Notes: generated by a model from the sequence alone, not told the origin. 64,000 nt of DNA from Polyangiaceae bacterium (GCA_025937785.1 JAICQQ010000011.1:1-64000), one strand, 5' to 3'. Positions 14,222 through 22,463 are shown, counted from the first letter of the stretch. Translations and numbers: made by a program.

Positions 14222-15310
14222 TTAGCTCGCGTGCTGCTCTACCAAGCCGCTCGGCGCTTGCGTTCGCCGGCGCTTCACCGAGAGCGCGAGCGTTTCGAGG
14301 AGCCGCTCCGTGGTCTCGAAGTCGAGGCAGGGATCGGTGATGCTGACGCCCCGGGCGAGATCTTCGCGCCGCGCCAGATCTTGGCGCCCGGCGCACAGGT
14401 TGCTTTCGAGCATTACCCCGAGCACGTGCTGGGAACCCGACGCGAGCTGAGCGGTCACGTCTCTCGCGACCTCGGCCTGACGGGCGACGTCCTTGCCGCA
14501 ATTGCCGTGGGAGCAATCGACCAGCACCTTCTCGGGTAACCGGCGGGCGCGGAGTCGCGCCGCCGCTTCGGCTACGTGCTTGGCGTGGTAGTTCGGACCC
14601 TGGCTGCCGCCACGCAGCACCAGGTGTCCGGTGGGGTTGCCTTGCGTGCGGACCACCGCGACGCGACCGGCGCTGTCGACACCCAAGAAGCTATGCGGTT
14701 TGGCGGCGGTCTGCATGGCGTTGATGGCTACCTCCAACCCGCCGTCGGTACCATTCTTGAACCCGACCGGCATCGAGAGCCCGCTCGCCATTTCACGGTG
14801 TGTCTGGCTCTCGGTGGTGCGCGCACCGATGGCCGCCCAGCTCACCAGGTCACCCGTGTATTGCGGCGCGATCGGATCTAGAAACTCCGTCGCTGCGGGC
14901 ATGCCGAGCGTCGCGACCTCGAGCAGGAGCGAGCGGGCCAAGGCGAGCCCCGCCGGAATGTCCTCGGTCCCGTCCAGATGCGGATCGTTGATGAGCCCCT
15001 TCCAACCCACCGTAGTCCTCGGCTTTTCGAAATAGACCCGCATCACCAAGAGCAAGGCGTCGGAGAGCCGCTCGCTGACCCGCATCAGGCGCTCGGCATA
15101 TTCGAGCGCCGCGCCCACATCGTGCACCGAGCACGGTCCCACGATGACGAGCGGGCGCGAGTCCGTGCCCTCGAGCACGGCGGCGATCGCGTGCCGGGCT
15201 CGAGTGACGGTGGCTTCGGCCGGCCTCGTGCAAGGGAGCCTGGAACGGAGCTCGTCGGGTGACGGTAGGGTGGAGGTAGCGGAAATTCGGGTATTGAAGG
15301 TCGAGGACAT
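14222..15310 (-). CDS. aroG: 3-deoxy-7-phosphoheptulonate (DAHP) synthase, type I
   Basis: A 362-residue cytoplasmic enzyme condensing PEP and erythrose 4-phosphate, the first step of the shikimate pathway. Class I (AroF/G/H) motifs are present: VIVGPCSVHD near residue 58, RVYFEKPRTTVGWKG near 90-105, and the GSQGPNYHAKHV and VDCSHGN segments in the C-terminal half. The ATG at 15310 is preferred: GGAA lies about 11 bases upstream, and an in-frame GTG at 15376 would read through the terminator hairpin. Upstream lie a leader peptide and intrinsic terminator that predict attenuation by aromatic aminoacyl-tRNA supply. Which of the F, G or H isozymes it matches in feedback is not readable here. 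Confidence 0.93.
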   Translation of the reverse strand: MSSTFNTRISATSTLPSPDELRSRLPCTRPAEATVTRARHAIAAVLEGTDSRPLVIVGPCSVHDVGAALEYAERLMRVSERLSDALLLVMRVYFEKPRTTVGWKGLINDPHLDGTEDIPAGLALARSLLLEVATLGMPAATEFLDPIAPQYTGDLVSWAAIGARTTESQTHREMASGLSMPVGFKNGTDGGLEVAINAMQTAAKPHSFLGVDSAGRVAVVRTQGNPTGHLVLRGGSQGPNYHAKHVAEAAARLRARRLPEKVLVDCSHGNCGKDVARQAEVARDVTAQLASGSQHVLGVMLESNLCAGRQDLARREDLARGVSITDPCLDFETTERLLETLALSVKRRRTQAPSGLVEQHAS

Positions 15311-15331
15311 GAGAAGGGACTTTCCAAAACG

Positions 15332-15361
15332 AAAAAACCCCGGTCGCTGCGGCGACCAGGG
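15332..15361 (-). terminator. Intrinsic terminator (attenuator) in the DAHP synthase leader
   Basis: Read on the minus strand, CCCTGGTCGC, loop CGCA, GCGACCGGGG form a continuous 10-bp stem (one G-U pair) followed directly by six T. This is a strong intrinsic terminator. It sits 21 bases before the DAHP synthase ATG. No minus-strand gene other than the leader peptide lies upstream, so it is best read as an attenuator. Confidence 0.85.
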
Positions 15362-15375
15362 TCTCTTGACACTCA

Positions 15376-15461
15376 CTGACCAGTTTGACGAACGCTACAT
15401 GGTCAGCCCCAGCCGCCGCGTGCTCGCGGGCCAGTAGCTAAACCAAAAGCTGAAGCGTTCG
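15376..15461 (-). promoter_or_regulatory. Alternative-pairing segments of the DAHP synthase attenuator
   Basis: Within the leader transcript, CUGACCA (15406-15400, last leader codons) pairs perfectly with UGGUCAG (15382-15376). Its GACCA can instead pair with UGGUC in the left arm of the terminator (15358-15354). CGAACGCU (15461-15454, leader codons 3-6) pairs perfectly over 8 bp with AGCGUUCG (15396-15389, at the leader stop). These pairings are mutually exclusive, as expected of an attenuator switch. The exact ON and OFF structures are inferred, not computed. Confidence 0.6.
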
Positions 15462-15469
15462 ACCAACAT
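15395..15469 (-). CDS. Aromatic-rich leader peptide of the DAHP synthase attenuator
   Basis: A 24-residue open frame starting at ATG 15469 and ending at TAG 15395, upstream of the DAHP synthase gene on the same strand. Residues 6-13 read FSFWFSYW: six aromatic residues in eight, covering Phe, Trp and Tyr. This is the composition expected of a leader peptide that senses charged aromatic tRNAs, compared with the Trp or Phe runs of the trp and pheA leaders. The stop codon lies 34 bases before the terminator stem. No clear Shine-Dalgarno sequence precedes it, and the possible -10 (TACTAT) is only 13 bases upstream, so it may be translated from a very short leader. Confidence 0.75.
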   Translation of the reverse strand: MLVERFSFWFSYWPASTRRLGLTM

Positions 15470-15482
15470 GCTTCGATTCAAG

Positions 15483-15514
15483 ATAGTACGCCTTCCGCGA
15501 CGGGGCAACGTCAA
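15483..15514 (-). promoter_or_regulatory. Possible promoter for the leader peptide and DAHP synthase
   Basis: On the minus strand TTGACG (15514-15509) and TACTAT (15488-15483) resemble sigma-70 -35 and -10 boxes with a 20-base spacer, longer than the usual 17. They stand immediately upstream of the leader peptide. Weak evidence; the real start could lie further upstream. Confidence 0.3.
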
Positions 15515-15651
15515 CGAGCGCGATCCACGTTGCCCGCACAATTCGAAGGTATTTTGCCACTGCCGGCGGCAGCGGGCGCGGGTGGCGCGGGCAGTCAGGC
15601 ACGAAGTTACATTGAGCGATCACCCGCGGCTGCGTTAGTGTGCACCCGGCC

Positions 15652-16917
15652 ATGCAGCGCGGACGGAACTTCTGGTGGCTCGCACTGGTATTGGCGCCCG
15701 GCGGACCTCTGGGCTGCAGCTTGACAGCGCAAGCCACAGGCTCCGTCCAGAGCGGGGGGGAAGCGCGCGGTCAGGCGTCGTCCGAGGTCTCGGCCGAAGC
15801 CGCCGCACCGGCGCCACCCGCGCCGGCTGCGGCTCCGGCGATCGAGCTGAAGCAAGGGCGCCTCGAATATCGTGGGGTGATAAACTTCGAATACGATCGG
15901 GCAGCCCTGCGCGAAGATCCGGAAACCACGCGGACGCTGAGCGAGTTCCGGAACTTCCTGCAGGAGCACCCGGAAGTGTCGCTGGAGATCGAGGGGCACA
16001 CCGACTCTCGCGGATCCGACGAGTACAACCTGGATCTGAGCGACCGGCGCGCGGTGAGCGTGAAGGACTGGCTGGTGGAGCGGGGCATCGACTCGGCGCG
16101 CCTGACCGCGGTAGGCAAGGGCGAAGGTGACCCGCAGCTGCCGGAGCCAGAGGAATGTCGCAACGCCGACCAGGAGAATACGGCAGCTTGCGAGGAGACA
16201 TGGGCTACCAACCGGCGCGTCGTGTTCGAGGTCACCGGCGGGGAAGAAACGATCGCGGAGCCGCCACCACCGCCACCACCACCACCGCCGCCGTTGTTGC
16301 CGGCGCCCAAGGCGCTCGAGGTCGTACCCGCGCCCGTCGACGGTTGCCCCTGGTTGTTCGGGGGACAGCTCGGGGCTCTAGGACCGCGTTCGCTCGTGAC
16401 GGTGGCGGCCGTCACACAGCCGGGTGTGTGTTGGCTCGAGATCGGCCTGGGGGTGGGCTACGCCGCAGGTCGCTATTCTGCCAGCGCTGCCGGGCTGACG
16501 GCTTACGGGCACAGCACCAGCTTCACCATCCCGCTGCGTGCCACGGCCTGGTTCATGGAGCGAGGGCACTCGCTGGTGGCGGACTTGGGGCTCGGCGTCA
16601 CGCACTTTCGTTCGAAGGCTACCGCCGCCAACGTGTACGAGGGGAGCTACACCTATACGCGCAACACCACACCCTTCCTGTCGACGCTCGCGCTCGGTTA
16701 CGGCTGGCGACCAGAAGCTTCCCAGCCAGGGTACCGCTTCACTGCCCTGGTAGGCGGCGTCTTCTATCCGACGACCATGGGTGGCTCCAGCAGCGACACC
16801 GACGGCCCCTTCGCGCCCGGAACTGCTGCAGAGCTCGACAGCGCGCTCGATGAGCGCACCGAAGATTTCACCGACGCCGATCTGTTTCTGGAGGCTGCCC
16901 TCGGCCTCCTGTTTTGA
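15652..16917 (+). CDS. OmpA-domain lipoprotein with C-terminal beta-barrel-like region
   Basis: A 421-residue envelope protein. The N-terminus (WWLALVLAPGGPLGCS) looks like a lipoprotein or signal sequence, although the residue at -3 is unusual. Residues about 75-190 form an OmpA-like peptidoglycan-binding domain with FEYDRAAL, the EGHTDSRGSDEYN motif and LDLSDRRAVSVKDWL. A run of Pro (about residues 204-215) then leads into about 200 residues rich in alternating hydrophobic and Gly/Ser strands ending in LGLLF, with a terminal Phe as in outer-membrane barrels. The order peptidoglycan domain then barrel is reversed relative to OmpA. The first ATG at 15652 is chosen; a GTG lies four codons earlier. 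Its 3' end overlaps the convergent gluconokinase gene by 50 bases. Confidence 0.8.
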   Translation: MQRGRNFWWLALVLAPGGPLGCSLTAQATGSVQSGGEARGQASSEVSAEAAAPAPPAPAAAPAIELKQGRLEYRGVINFEYDRAALREDPETTRTLSEFRNFLQEHPEVSLEIEGHTDSRGSDEYNLDLSDRRAVSVKDWLVERGIDSARLTAVGKGEGDPQLPEPEECRNADQENTAACEETWATNRRVVFEVTGGEETIAEPPPPPPPPPPPLLPAPKALEVVPAPVDGCPWLFGGQLGALGPRSLVTVAAVTQPGVCWLEIGLGVGYAAGRYSASAAGLTAYGHSTSFTIPLRATAWFMERGHSLVADLGLGVTHFRSKATAANVYEGSYTYTRNTTPFLSTLALGYGWRPEASQPGYRFTALVGGVFYPTTMGGSSSDTDGPFAPGTAAELDSALDERTEDFTDADLFLEAALGLLF

Positions 16918-17398
16918 GCGCAGCGACGACGCGGGTTACTTGTTGCTCCGTGGGCAGACCGACGTCGACCACGATGGCATCGTCAGGCGCTTCGAGTGCA
17001 TCGAATTGCGAGCGAAGCATGCGGGCGGTCATGAAATGCCCCGAGCGTCCCGACAGACGCTGGCCGATGAGCTCGAAGGTCCCCTCGAGGTACACGAAAG
17101 TTACCGAAGTGTGCGAGCCTCGCAGTCGCTGCCGATAGGCGCGCTTGAGCGCGGAGCATGCCAGGACCAGGCCAGTTCGCCCCGCATGGTCCCCGAGCAG
17201 TTCGGCAAGCCTCGCGAGCCACGGGGCTCTGTCTGCGTCATCGAGTGGTTCACCCCGAGCCATCTTGGCGATATTCGCTGGCGGATGGTAGTCATCCGCG
17301 TCGGCGAAGGGCAGGCCCAGCCGTTCGGCAAGCGCGCGGGCGAGGGTAGTTTTGCCTGAGCCTGCCACTCCCATGACGACGAGCTCGAACGGGTGCAC
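16868..17398 (-). CDS. gntK: Gluconokinase
   Basis: A 176-residue P-loop kinase of the GntK family, phosphorylating gluconate to 6-phosphogluconate. Walker A (MGVAGSGKTT) is near the N-terminus, followed by DADDYHPPANIAKMARGEPL, the conserved gluconokinase segment, then ACSALKRAYR and the LxxRxGHFM motif (LSGRSGHFM). Length is typical. The start is probably the GTG at 17398; a second in-frame GTG is at 17413. It is divergent from the TPR/PEGA gene with only 23 bases between starts, and its 3' end overlaps the OmpA-domain gene. Confidence 0.9.
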   Translation of the reverse strand: MHPFELVVMGVAGSGKTTLARALAERLGLPFADADDYHPPANIAKMARGEPLDDADRAPWLARLAELLGDHAGRTGLVLACSALKRAYRQRLRGSHTSVTFVYLEGTFELIGQRLSGRSGHFMTARMLRSQFDALEAPDDAIVVDVGLPTEQQVTRVVAALKTGGRGQPPETDRRR

Positions 17399-17404
17399 CG
17401 TTTT

Positions 17405-17414
17405 AGTGTACACT
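17405..17414. promoter_or_regulatory. Palindrome AGTGTACACT between divergent genes
   Basis: A perfect 10-bp palindrome lies in the short gap between the starts of gluconokinase (minus) and the TPR/PEGA gene (plus). It could be an operator controlling either gene, but one short palindrome is weak evidence. Confidence 0.25.
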
Positions 17415-17421
17415 GGCCGCC

Positions 17422-18498
17422 GTGAGAACCGTTGCAACGAGTCCAAGCTCCGGCAGAATCGCCGGGGTTCGCGTGCTATTGGTGGCGCTGGCACTTGCTG
17501 GCGGGCTGTGTCAGTCGACGCCGAGCTTTGCTCAGACCTCGGACGAGCTCTCCGAGGCTCGGGCCGCCTTCCAGCGGGGCATCGAACTCGAGCAGGCGAA
17601 GAACTGGGCTGGTGCGCTCAAGCAGTTTCGGCAAGTAGGCCAAGTAAAGATGACGCCGCAGGTGCGGTACCACATCGCCCTCTGCGAAGAAAACCTGGGC
17701 AAACTGGTGGCTGCGCTCGGTGGCTACGAGCTGGCCCTCGCCGATGCTGAAACGGTCGGCGACGGCGTGAGCTTCAAGCAGGAAGTCGAAGCGAGCGTCA
17801 ACGATCTTCGAGCGCGCATCCCCAAGGTCGTCATTCAACGGGGCTCCGGGGCCGAGGCGGCAGCCATCGAACTCGATGGCGTCGCGCTCGGGGAGAGCTC
17901 GGTGGGCGTCGAGGTGCCGCTGGATCCGGGACCGCACGCGTTGGTGGCGACCGCGCCGGGCCACGCTAACTATTCCGAAACGCTCGAGGTGGCGGAGGAA
18001 GAGACGCGCACGGTCACCATCGACCTCAAGCCGCTCCCGACCGAAGCGCCGCCGGACATCGGCGGTGGCACCCCTGACGATAGCGGCGTGAAGGACGATG
18101 GGGGCAAGAAGTACAGCTTCTATCCCTACGTGCTGATGGGTGTGGGTGGTGCGGCGTTGATCACGTCGGGCGTGCTATTCGTCATTCGCGGTCAAGATCT
18201 GTCCGAACTGAAGAGCAAATGCACGAAGGCCGACGATTCGAACTACACCTGCCCGCCGACCCTCGACGAGTCAGAGAAGGCCGACCTGCGCTCAAAGGCC
18301 GATCGAGTCAAGACGCTGGACACCGTGGCACCCGTCATGCTCGGCATAGGCGTGGTGGCGGCGGGCGTTGGTGGAACACTGTTCTACCTCGATATGCGTA
18401 ACGCCAAGAAGCATGCGACTGAAACCAAGCGTATCCGCTGGATGGCAGCTGCACCCGGTGCCGACATCGGCGGTTTCAGCGTGGTCGGGCAGTTCTAA
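17422..18498 (+). CDS. Exported TPR/PEGA-type membrane protein
   Basis: A 358-residue protein starting at GTG. A signal peptide (ALALAGGLCQSTPSFAQ) is followed by a tetratricopeptide-like region (residues about 40-125; AAFQRGIELEQAKNWAGAL, RYHIALCEENLGK). Next comes a PEGA-like beta domain (about 133-210; VPLDPGPHALVATAPGH), an acidic Gly/Asp linker, and two hydrophobic segments (about 235-258 and 295-320). This architecture is very common in myxobacteria, often next to Ser/Thr kinases, and here a kinase gene is the convergent neighbour. No enzyme activity is expected; a scaffolding or surface role is inference. Confidence 0.8.
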   Translation: MRTVATSPSSGRIAGVRVLLVALALAGGLCQSTPSFAQTSDELSEARAAFQRGIELEQAKNWAGALKQFRQVGQVKMTPQVRYHIALCEENLGKLVAALGGYELALADAETVGDGVSFKQEVEASVNDLRARIPKVVIQRGSGAEAAAIELDGVALGESSVGVEVPLDPGPHALVATAPGHANYSETLEVAEEETRTVTIDLKPLPTEAPPDIGGGTPDDSGVKDDGGKKYSFYPYVLMGVGGAALITSGVLFVIRGQDLSELKSKCTKADDSNYTCPPTLDESEKADLRSKADRVKTLDTVAPVMLGIGVVAAGVGGTLFYLDMRNAKKHATETKRIRWMAAAPGADIGGFSVVGQF

Positions 18499-18514
18499 GT
18501 ACGAGCCGAGCCGG

Positions 18515-20128
18515 CTAGAAGCCGGGGTCCTGCTTCCACTTGTCCTTGTCCTTGGACTCCTGAACAGGAGGCTTCGGGGAGATGGCCGGAGCACGAGGCA
18601 CGGGCCGCGCGGGGCCACCCCAACGTGGAGCTGCGGGGCGGTCGGCCTTGTCTTCCTCGGTCGCTTTCGCCTCGTCGGTCGTGTCCTTCTTCGTTGCGGC
18701 CGCATCTTCCGACGCAGTGTCGTCGGCGGCGGGCTTTTCAGGCGGCGCGCTGTCCGCGGCAGGTCGAGGAAGCGCCGGGGCCACGTCGCTTTTTGGCTGT
18801 TGTGCGACACTTTCGGTGGGAGGCGCAGGCTTGTCGTTGCCCACCATGGTGTAGGCGATGGCACCCGCCAGAATCAAAACGCCGGCTGCCGCCCCGAGCA
18901 ACAGGCCTGGGCGCTTGAAGCCACCGAAATCGGCGGCGGGCTCGAGGTTTCCTGTCGTGATGCCGCTCCCGACTTCGGCCATCGCGCGATTCTGACCGGA
19001 TGAACCTCCCTGGATGGCTTGTCGGGTGCCGCTCTGGGTCTGCGCCTGGAGGTCGGCTCGTTCCAGAGCTTCGGTGAGTGCTCGCTTACGCTCTTCACGG
19101 CGCGCACCGAGCAAGGTCTGCACGAACTCTCCCACGTCGTGGTCGGTCGTGGCGCGCAGCTCCTCGGGCAACTTGTCGAGCGCTTTCAGAACGTCGTTCG
19201 CAGAAGCGAAGCGCTTGTCGCGATCTTTCTCGAGCGCCTTCATGATCACGGCCTCGAGCTCTGCCGGGTAGTTGGGCACTACCTTGCTGGGGGCCATCAC
19301 CGCCTGCGGTGCGCAGATGTTATACATCGTCGCCGCTTCTGATTCCCGCCGGAACGGGTGCTTGCCGGTAGTGAGCGCATACAACACGATGCCGAGCGCG
19401 AAGACGTCGACGCGACGATCGATGGCTTCGCCGCGCACCTGCTCAGGCGCCATGTAGCCGACTTTCCCTTTGATTTGCCCGGCTTGTGTCGCGCCATCCC
19501 CGGCGGCCGTGGCTTTGGCCACGCCGAAATCGACGACTTTGGTTACGCCGTCGAACGTCACTAGAATGTTTTGCGGCGAGACGTCGCGGTGCACCAAACC
19601 CACCAGGTTCCCATTCGCATCTTTGAGCTCGTGGGCGGCGTGCAACCCGGCGCAAGTTTGCATCGCGATGCGCACGGCGACTTTGGCTGGCACTCCCCCC
19701 TGACGCTTGGCCGCTTTCATCAGCTGGTTCAGCGGAATCCCCTCGATCCATTCCATCACGAGGTAGAGGACTCCGCCCTGCTCACCGAGGTCGAGGATCT
19801 CGACCGCGTTGGGGTGGCGAATCTGAGAAGCCAGTGAGGCTTCGTCCAGGAACATCTGCTCGAACTGGGCGTCCTCGCTGAGCTTTGGCAGCATCGTCTT
19901 CACGGCGACGATCTTCTGAAAGCCTCGCGTCCCGCGCATGCGAGCGGCCCACACCATTGCCATTCCACCGGCTGCGATCGGCAGGAGCAGTTCGTAACGA
20001 CCGAGGACTTGGCCGGCTTGTGCGCCTCCGTCGTTTTGCTGAATGGTGGGAGCCGAATTCACGCTTGGGTTGATCAGTCTGGCAAAGTCCCGTCGGACCC
20101 TCAAGTGCGAGGCCCGCTCGCTAGGCAC
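18515..20128 (-). CDS. Membrane Ser/Thr protein kinase (PknB-like)
   Basis: A 537-residue eukaryotic-type protein kinase. The Gly-rich loop is IAAGGMAMV (residues 51-59), the ATP-anchoring Lys is K77 in VAVK, the alpha-C Glu is about E96, the catalytic loop is HRDVSPQN (180-187) and the Mg-binding DFG is at 200-202, so the kinase should be active. After the kinase domain (to about 320) comes a linker, a single transmembrane helix (about 395-417, LLLGAAAGVLILAGAIAYTM) and a Pro/Ala/Lys-rich extracytoplasmic tail without a recognisable sensor domain. The start is GTG. Targets are unknown. Confidence 0.92.
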   Translation of the reverse strand: MPSERASHLRVRRDFARLINPSVNSAPTIQQNDGGAQAGQVLGRYELLLPIAAGGMAMVWAARMRGTRGFQKIVAVKTMLPKLSEDAQFEQMFLDEASLASQIRHPNAVEILDLGEQGGVLYLVMEWIEGIPLNQLMKAAKRQGGVPAKVAVRIAMQTCAGLHAAHELKDANGNLVGLVHRDVSPQNILVTFDGVTKVVDFGVAKATAAGDGATQAGQIKGKVGYMAPEQVRGEAIDRRVDVFALGIVLYALTTGKHPFRRESEAATMYNICAPQAVMAPSKVVPNYPAELEAVIMKALEKDRDKRFASANDVLKALDKLPEELRATTDHDVGEFVQTLLGARREERKRALTEALERADLQAQTQSGTRQAIQGGSSGQNRAMAEVGSGITTGNLEPAADFGGFKRPGLLLGAAAGVLILAGAIAYTMVGNDKPAPPTESVAQQPKSDVAPALPRPAADSAPPEKPAADDTASEDAAATKKDTTDEAKATEEDKADRPAAPRWGGPARPVPRAPAISPKPPVQESKDKDKWKQDPGF

Positions 20129-20447
20129 TACCAGGGCCCGGCAACGGAGGAAAGGCCGCTGAGCACGAAGAAGTCACCTCCCCGAACTCTGTGTTTTGCA
20201 CGGGATCCGCTGCAGGTGGACGATCCGCGGCGGGTCCGACGCGGCGCTGCACTTGGGGTGTTGACGACTTCGCAAAAGTGAGACCGGACAGTGATGGTGA
20301 GGTGCGTCCCCGTCCAATGTGAGCAATTGTCCTACACTAGCTTACCTTGCACCTCTGGGGGACGGTCAAGAAAAGGGGTGCGTTGTGTGTAGGGCGATCG
20401 TGGTCATCGGTTCCAACGTGGCAACACTTGATGCAGTTTGATGAGTG
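20129..20447. other. Intergenic region between divergent kinase and hydrolase genes
   Basis: About 319 bases without a convincing gene. It must hold the promoters of the minus-strand kinase and the plus-strand hydrolase. The centre (about 20250-20400) is less GC-rich than the flanks. No well-spaced -35/-10 pair, terminator or RNA gene could be called with confidence. Confidence 0.5.
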
Positions 20448-21362
20448 ATGGATACACGGCACACGCGCTGGGCTTGGGGATTGATGCTGCTGCTCGGCGG
20501 GTGCAGGTCGTCCAATGGGCCCCCGGGCGCAGATGGTGCGCCAACAGCCCCTTCTGCACCCCCAGTGAGTCAGGCGCCGAACGCGTCCCCCCCGTCATCC
20601 GCGCCGATCCCGATCGCATCGGTTGAGCCACCTCCGCCGGCACTAGCACCCATGCTCACGGGAGAGCCATTACAGGAATTGCCGGTGCCAGGCTTCGGCG
20701 CCGCTGTGGTTTCGGTTCCACTCGGTGCCCGCACGATGCGCCCGGTGGTGATCGCGTTGCACGGAAACTACGACCGCCCCGAGTGGCAGTGTGAAGTGTG
20801 GCGGGACATTACGGACGGCTTCCCCTGGGTATTGTGTCCACGTGGCGTCCCCCGCGGCGACGCGCCCAAGAGCGCCGACCGCTGGACCTATACGACTGCC
20901 GCGAAGGTGACGGAAGAAGTGCGCGGTGCGCTCGCCGCGCTGACGGAGCGATTCCCAAAGCATGTGGACGCACGGGCTCCCGTGTTCACCGGTTTCTCGT
21001 TGGGCGCGATTCTTGGAGTACACCTGCTCGCTGCTTCCGACGCGTTGCCGCGTGTGCAAAGCGCCGTACTCACGGAAGGTGGCTACGCTGGCTGGCACAA
21101 GGCGCGCGCCGAAGCGTTCGCTGCACGCGGCGGTGCGCGCGTGTTGTTCGCCTGTGGCCAGAGCGCTTGCCGGCAAGCCAGCAAACAGACGGCCAAAGCG
21201 CTGGAGAAGCAGGGCGTTCAGGTCGAGATCGCGTCCGGGGGCGACATCGGACACACCTACGATGGGGCAGTCGCCCAAGCGATTCGAGAGCGCTGGGCCT
21301 GGCTCACCGGAGGCGATGCGCGCTTCGCATCGCAGCCGAGCGCCGCACCGGCGGCCCCATGA
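20448..21362 (+). CDS. Alpha/beta-hydrolase lipoprotein
   Basis: A 304-residue lipoprotein with the lipobox LLLGGC followed by a Pro/Ala/Ser-rich linker to about residue 70. The hydrolase domain has VVIALHGNYDRPEW (oxyanion-hole region with HG), the nucleophile elbow GFSLG (Ser near residue 185) and a C-terminal GHTYDG that supplies the likely catalytic His. The fold resembles dienelactone hydrolase or esterase-type enzymes (Ser-Asp-His). Location is the outer face of a membrane. The substrate is unknown. It stands alone downstream of the divergent region. Confidence 0.7.
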   Translation: MDTRHTRWAWGLMLLLGGCRSSNGPPGADGAPTAPSAPPVSQAPNASPPSSAPIPIASVEPPPPALAPMLTGEPLQELPVPGFGAAVVSVPLGARTMRPVVIALHGNYDRPEWQCEVWRDITDGFPWVLCPRGVPRGDAPKSADRWTYTTAAKVTEEVRGALAALTERFPKHVDARAPVFTGFSLGAILGVHLLAASDALPRVQSAVLTEGGYAGWHKARAEAFAARGGARVLFACGQSACRQASKQTAKALEKQGVQVEIASGGDIGHTYDGAVAQAIRERWAWLTGGDARFASQPSAAPAAP

Positions 21363-21441
21363 ATGCAAGCGATGACGTGTGGCATCCGCGCAGCCACGAG
21401 CTTTCCCCGTGCGCGCGAGATGAGGTAGGCTCGCGCGCGTC

Positions 21442-22392
21442 ATGAGTCTCGCTCGTCGCGCGATCGGCGCATCGCTCGCGTTGAACCTGGCCCTGCTCGG
21501 GTGCTCGGGCGCGGCGCCGGCGAACGCACCGGAGTCCTCCCCTCGGCCCGCCCCCGCCCCCGCGCCGCCGGCAACAGCAGCACCCGTTGCTCCCGCTCCG
21601 GTAGCAGTCGAGCCGGTGCCTGCGCTCGAAACGCCCACCGACACGGCCCAGACGGAGCCTGCTGCCGCACCGGCGCCGGCCGAACGACTCGCCGAGGTGA
21701 GTCGAGCGTGCGCGGAGCTGTGCGCACAGGCCGCCGAACAGTGCTCCGCGCGCAGCGCGCGGAAGTGCCGCGCCAATTGTGAGCGCTACGAGAGCCTGGC
21801 GGAACGCTGCGGCGAAGCCACGTTGGCTGCTGTGCAGTGCCAGGCGGCAACGCCGGGCCTCGTGTGTTCGAACGTGGTGGGACCGTGCGCGACCCAGTTC
21901 CAGCAGCTGAACGCGTGTGAATCGGGTCAAGCACCCGCGCCGGCGGCCGACGCTCCTGCAACGACCTCAGCATTGCCCGCCCACTGGGTGCGGCTCACGG
22001 ACGAAGCGGCGGGCTTCTCGGTAGGCCTACCGAAGCTCGGCGAAGCGCAGTCCGAAGCTGGCAATCGAACCTGGCGCGCACAGGACGACGAGGGGGTGAC
22101 CTACGTCGTTGCCGTGTTGCCTCCCTTCCAAGGCGCAGTCACCGACAAGCTTCTGGTCCAGAAGGTGCTCGTGATTCTGGGTCAGCGCTGCCAGCGCGAC
22201 ATGAAGATCCACGGGCGCTATCAGACGGGTGGACGCGAGGCCGTGCGCTTCGACAGCCACTGCGGCAACGGCGAGAGTTGGCACGGCATGCTGCGCATTT
22301 CGGAGCGCCACGTGATCATGACGGCCGAGATCGTACCCGCCGGGAAAACCGCCACCGGTGACCCCTACTACTACAGCTTCACCTACCTCTAG
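21442..22392 (+). CDS. Lipoprotein with Cys-rich middle and unknown C-terminal domain
   Basis: A 316-residue protein of unrecognised family. Lipobox LALLGC is at the N-terminus, followed by an Ala/Pro-rich linker to about residue 85. A Cys-rich segment (CAELCAQAAEQCSARSARKC and further Cys to about 160) is probably disulfide bonded. After a second Ala/Pro linker a C-terminal domain (about 175-316) begins HWVRLTDEAAGFSVGLPK and ends PYYYSFTYL; its alternating pattern suggests a beta-rich fold. The preceding hydrolase lipoprotein ends 79 bases upstream, so the two may be co-transcribed. Confidence 0.6.
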   Translation: MSLARRAIGASLALNLALLGCSGAAPANAPESSPRPAPAPAPPATAAPVAPAPVAVEPVPALETPTDTAQTEPAAAPAPAERLAEVSRACAELCAQAAEQCSARSARKCRANCERYESLAERCGEATLAAVQCQAATPGLVCSNVVGPCATQFQQLNACESGQAPAPAADAPATTSALPAHWVRLTDEAAGFSVGLPKLGEAQSEAGNRTWRAQDDEGVTYVVAVLPPFQGAVTDKLLVQKVLVILGQRCQRDMKIHGRYQTGGREAVRFDSHCGNGESWHGMLRISERHVIMTAEIVPAGKTATGDPYYYSFTYL

Positions 22393-22463
22393 CGAGCGCT
22401 CGGCCCGGCGGACCCTTTCGGAACTTGCCATTCGGTGACGAGCAGGCATAGTTCGCGGCTCGA

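Noticed and set aside
15310-15376. GTG start at 15376 for DAHP synthase, extending the protein by 22 residues (with FFRF)
   Set aside because: The extension reads through the terminator stem and U-run, its Phe codons come from the T-run, and the enzyme family begins near the ATG at 15310.
20009-20281. Plus-strand open frame reaching into the gap upstream of the hydrolase
   Set aside because: It overlaps the kinase gene for much of its length and has no good start or family resemblance.
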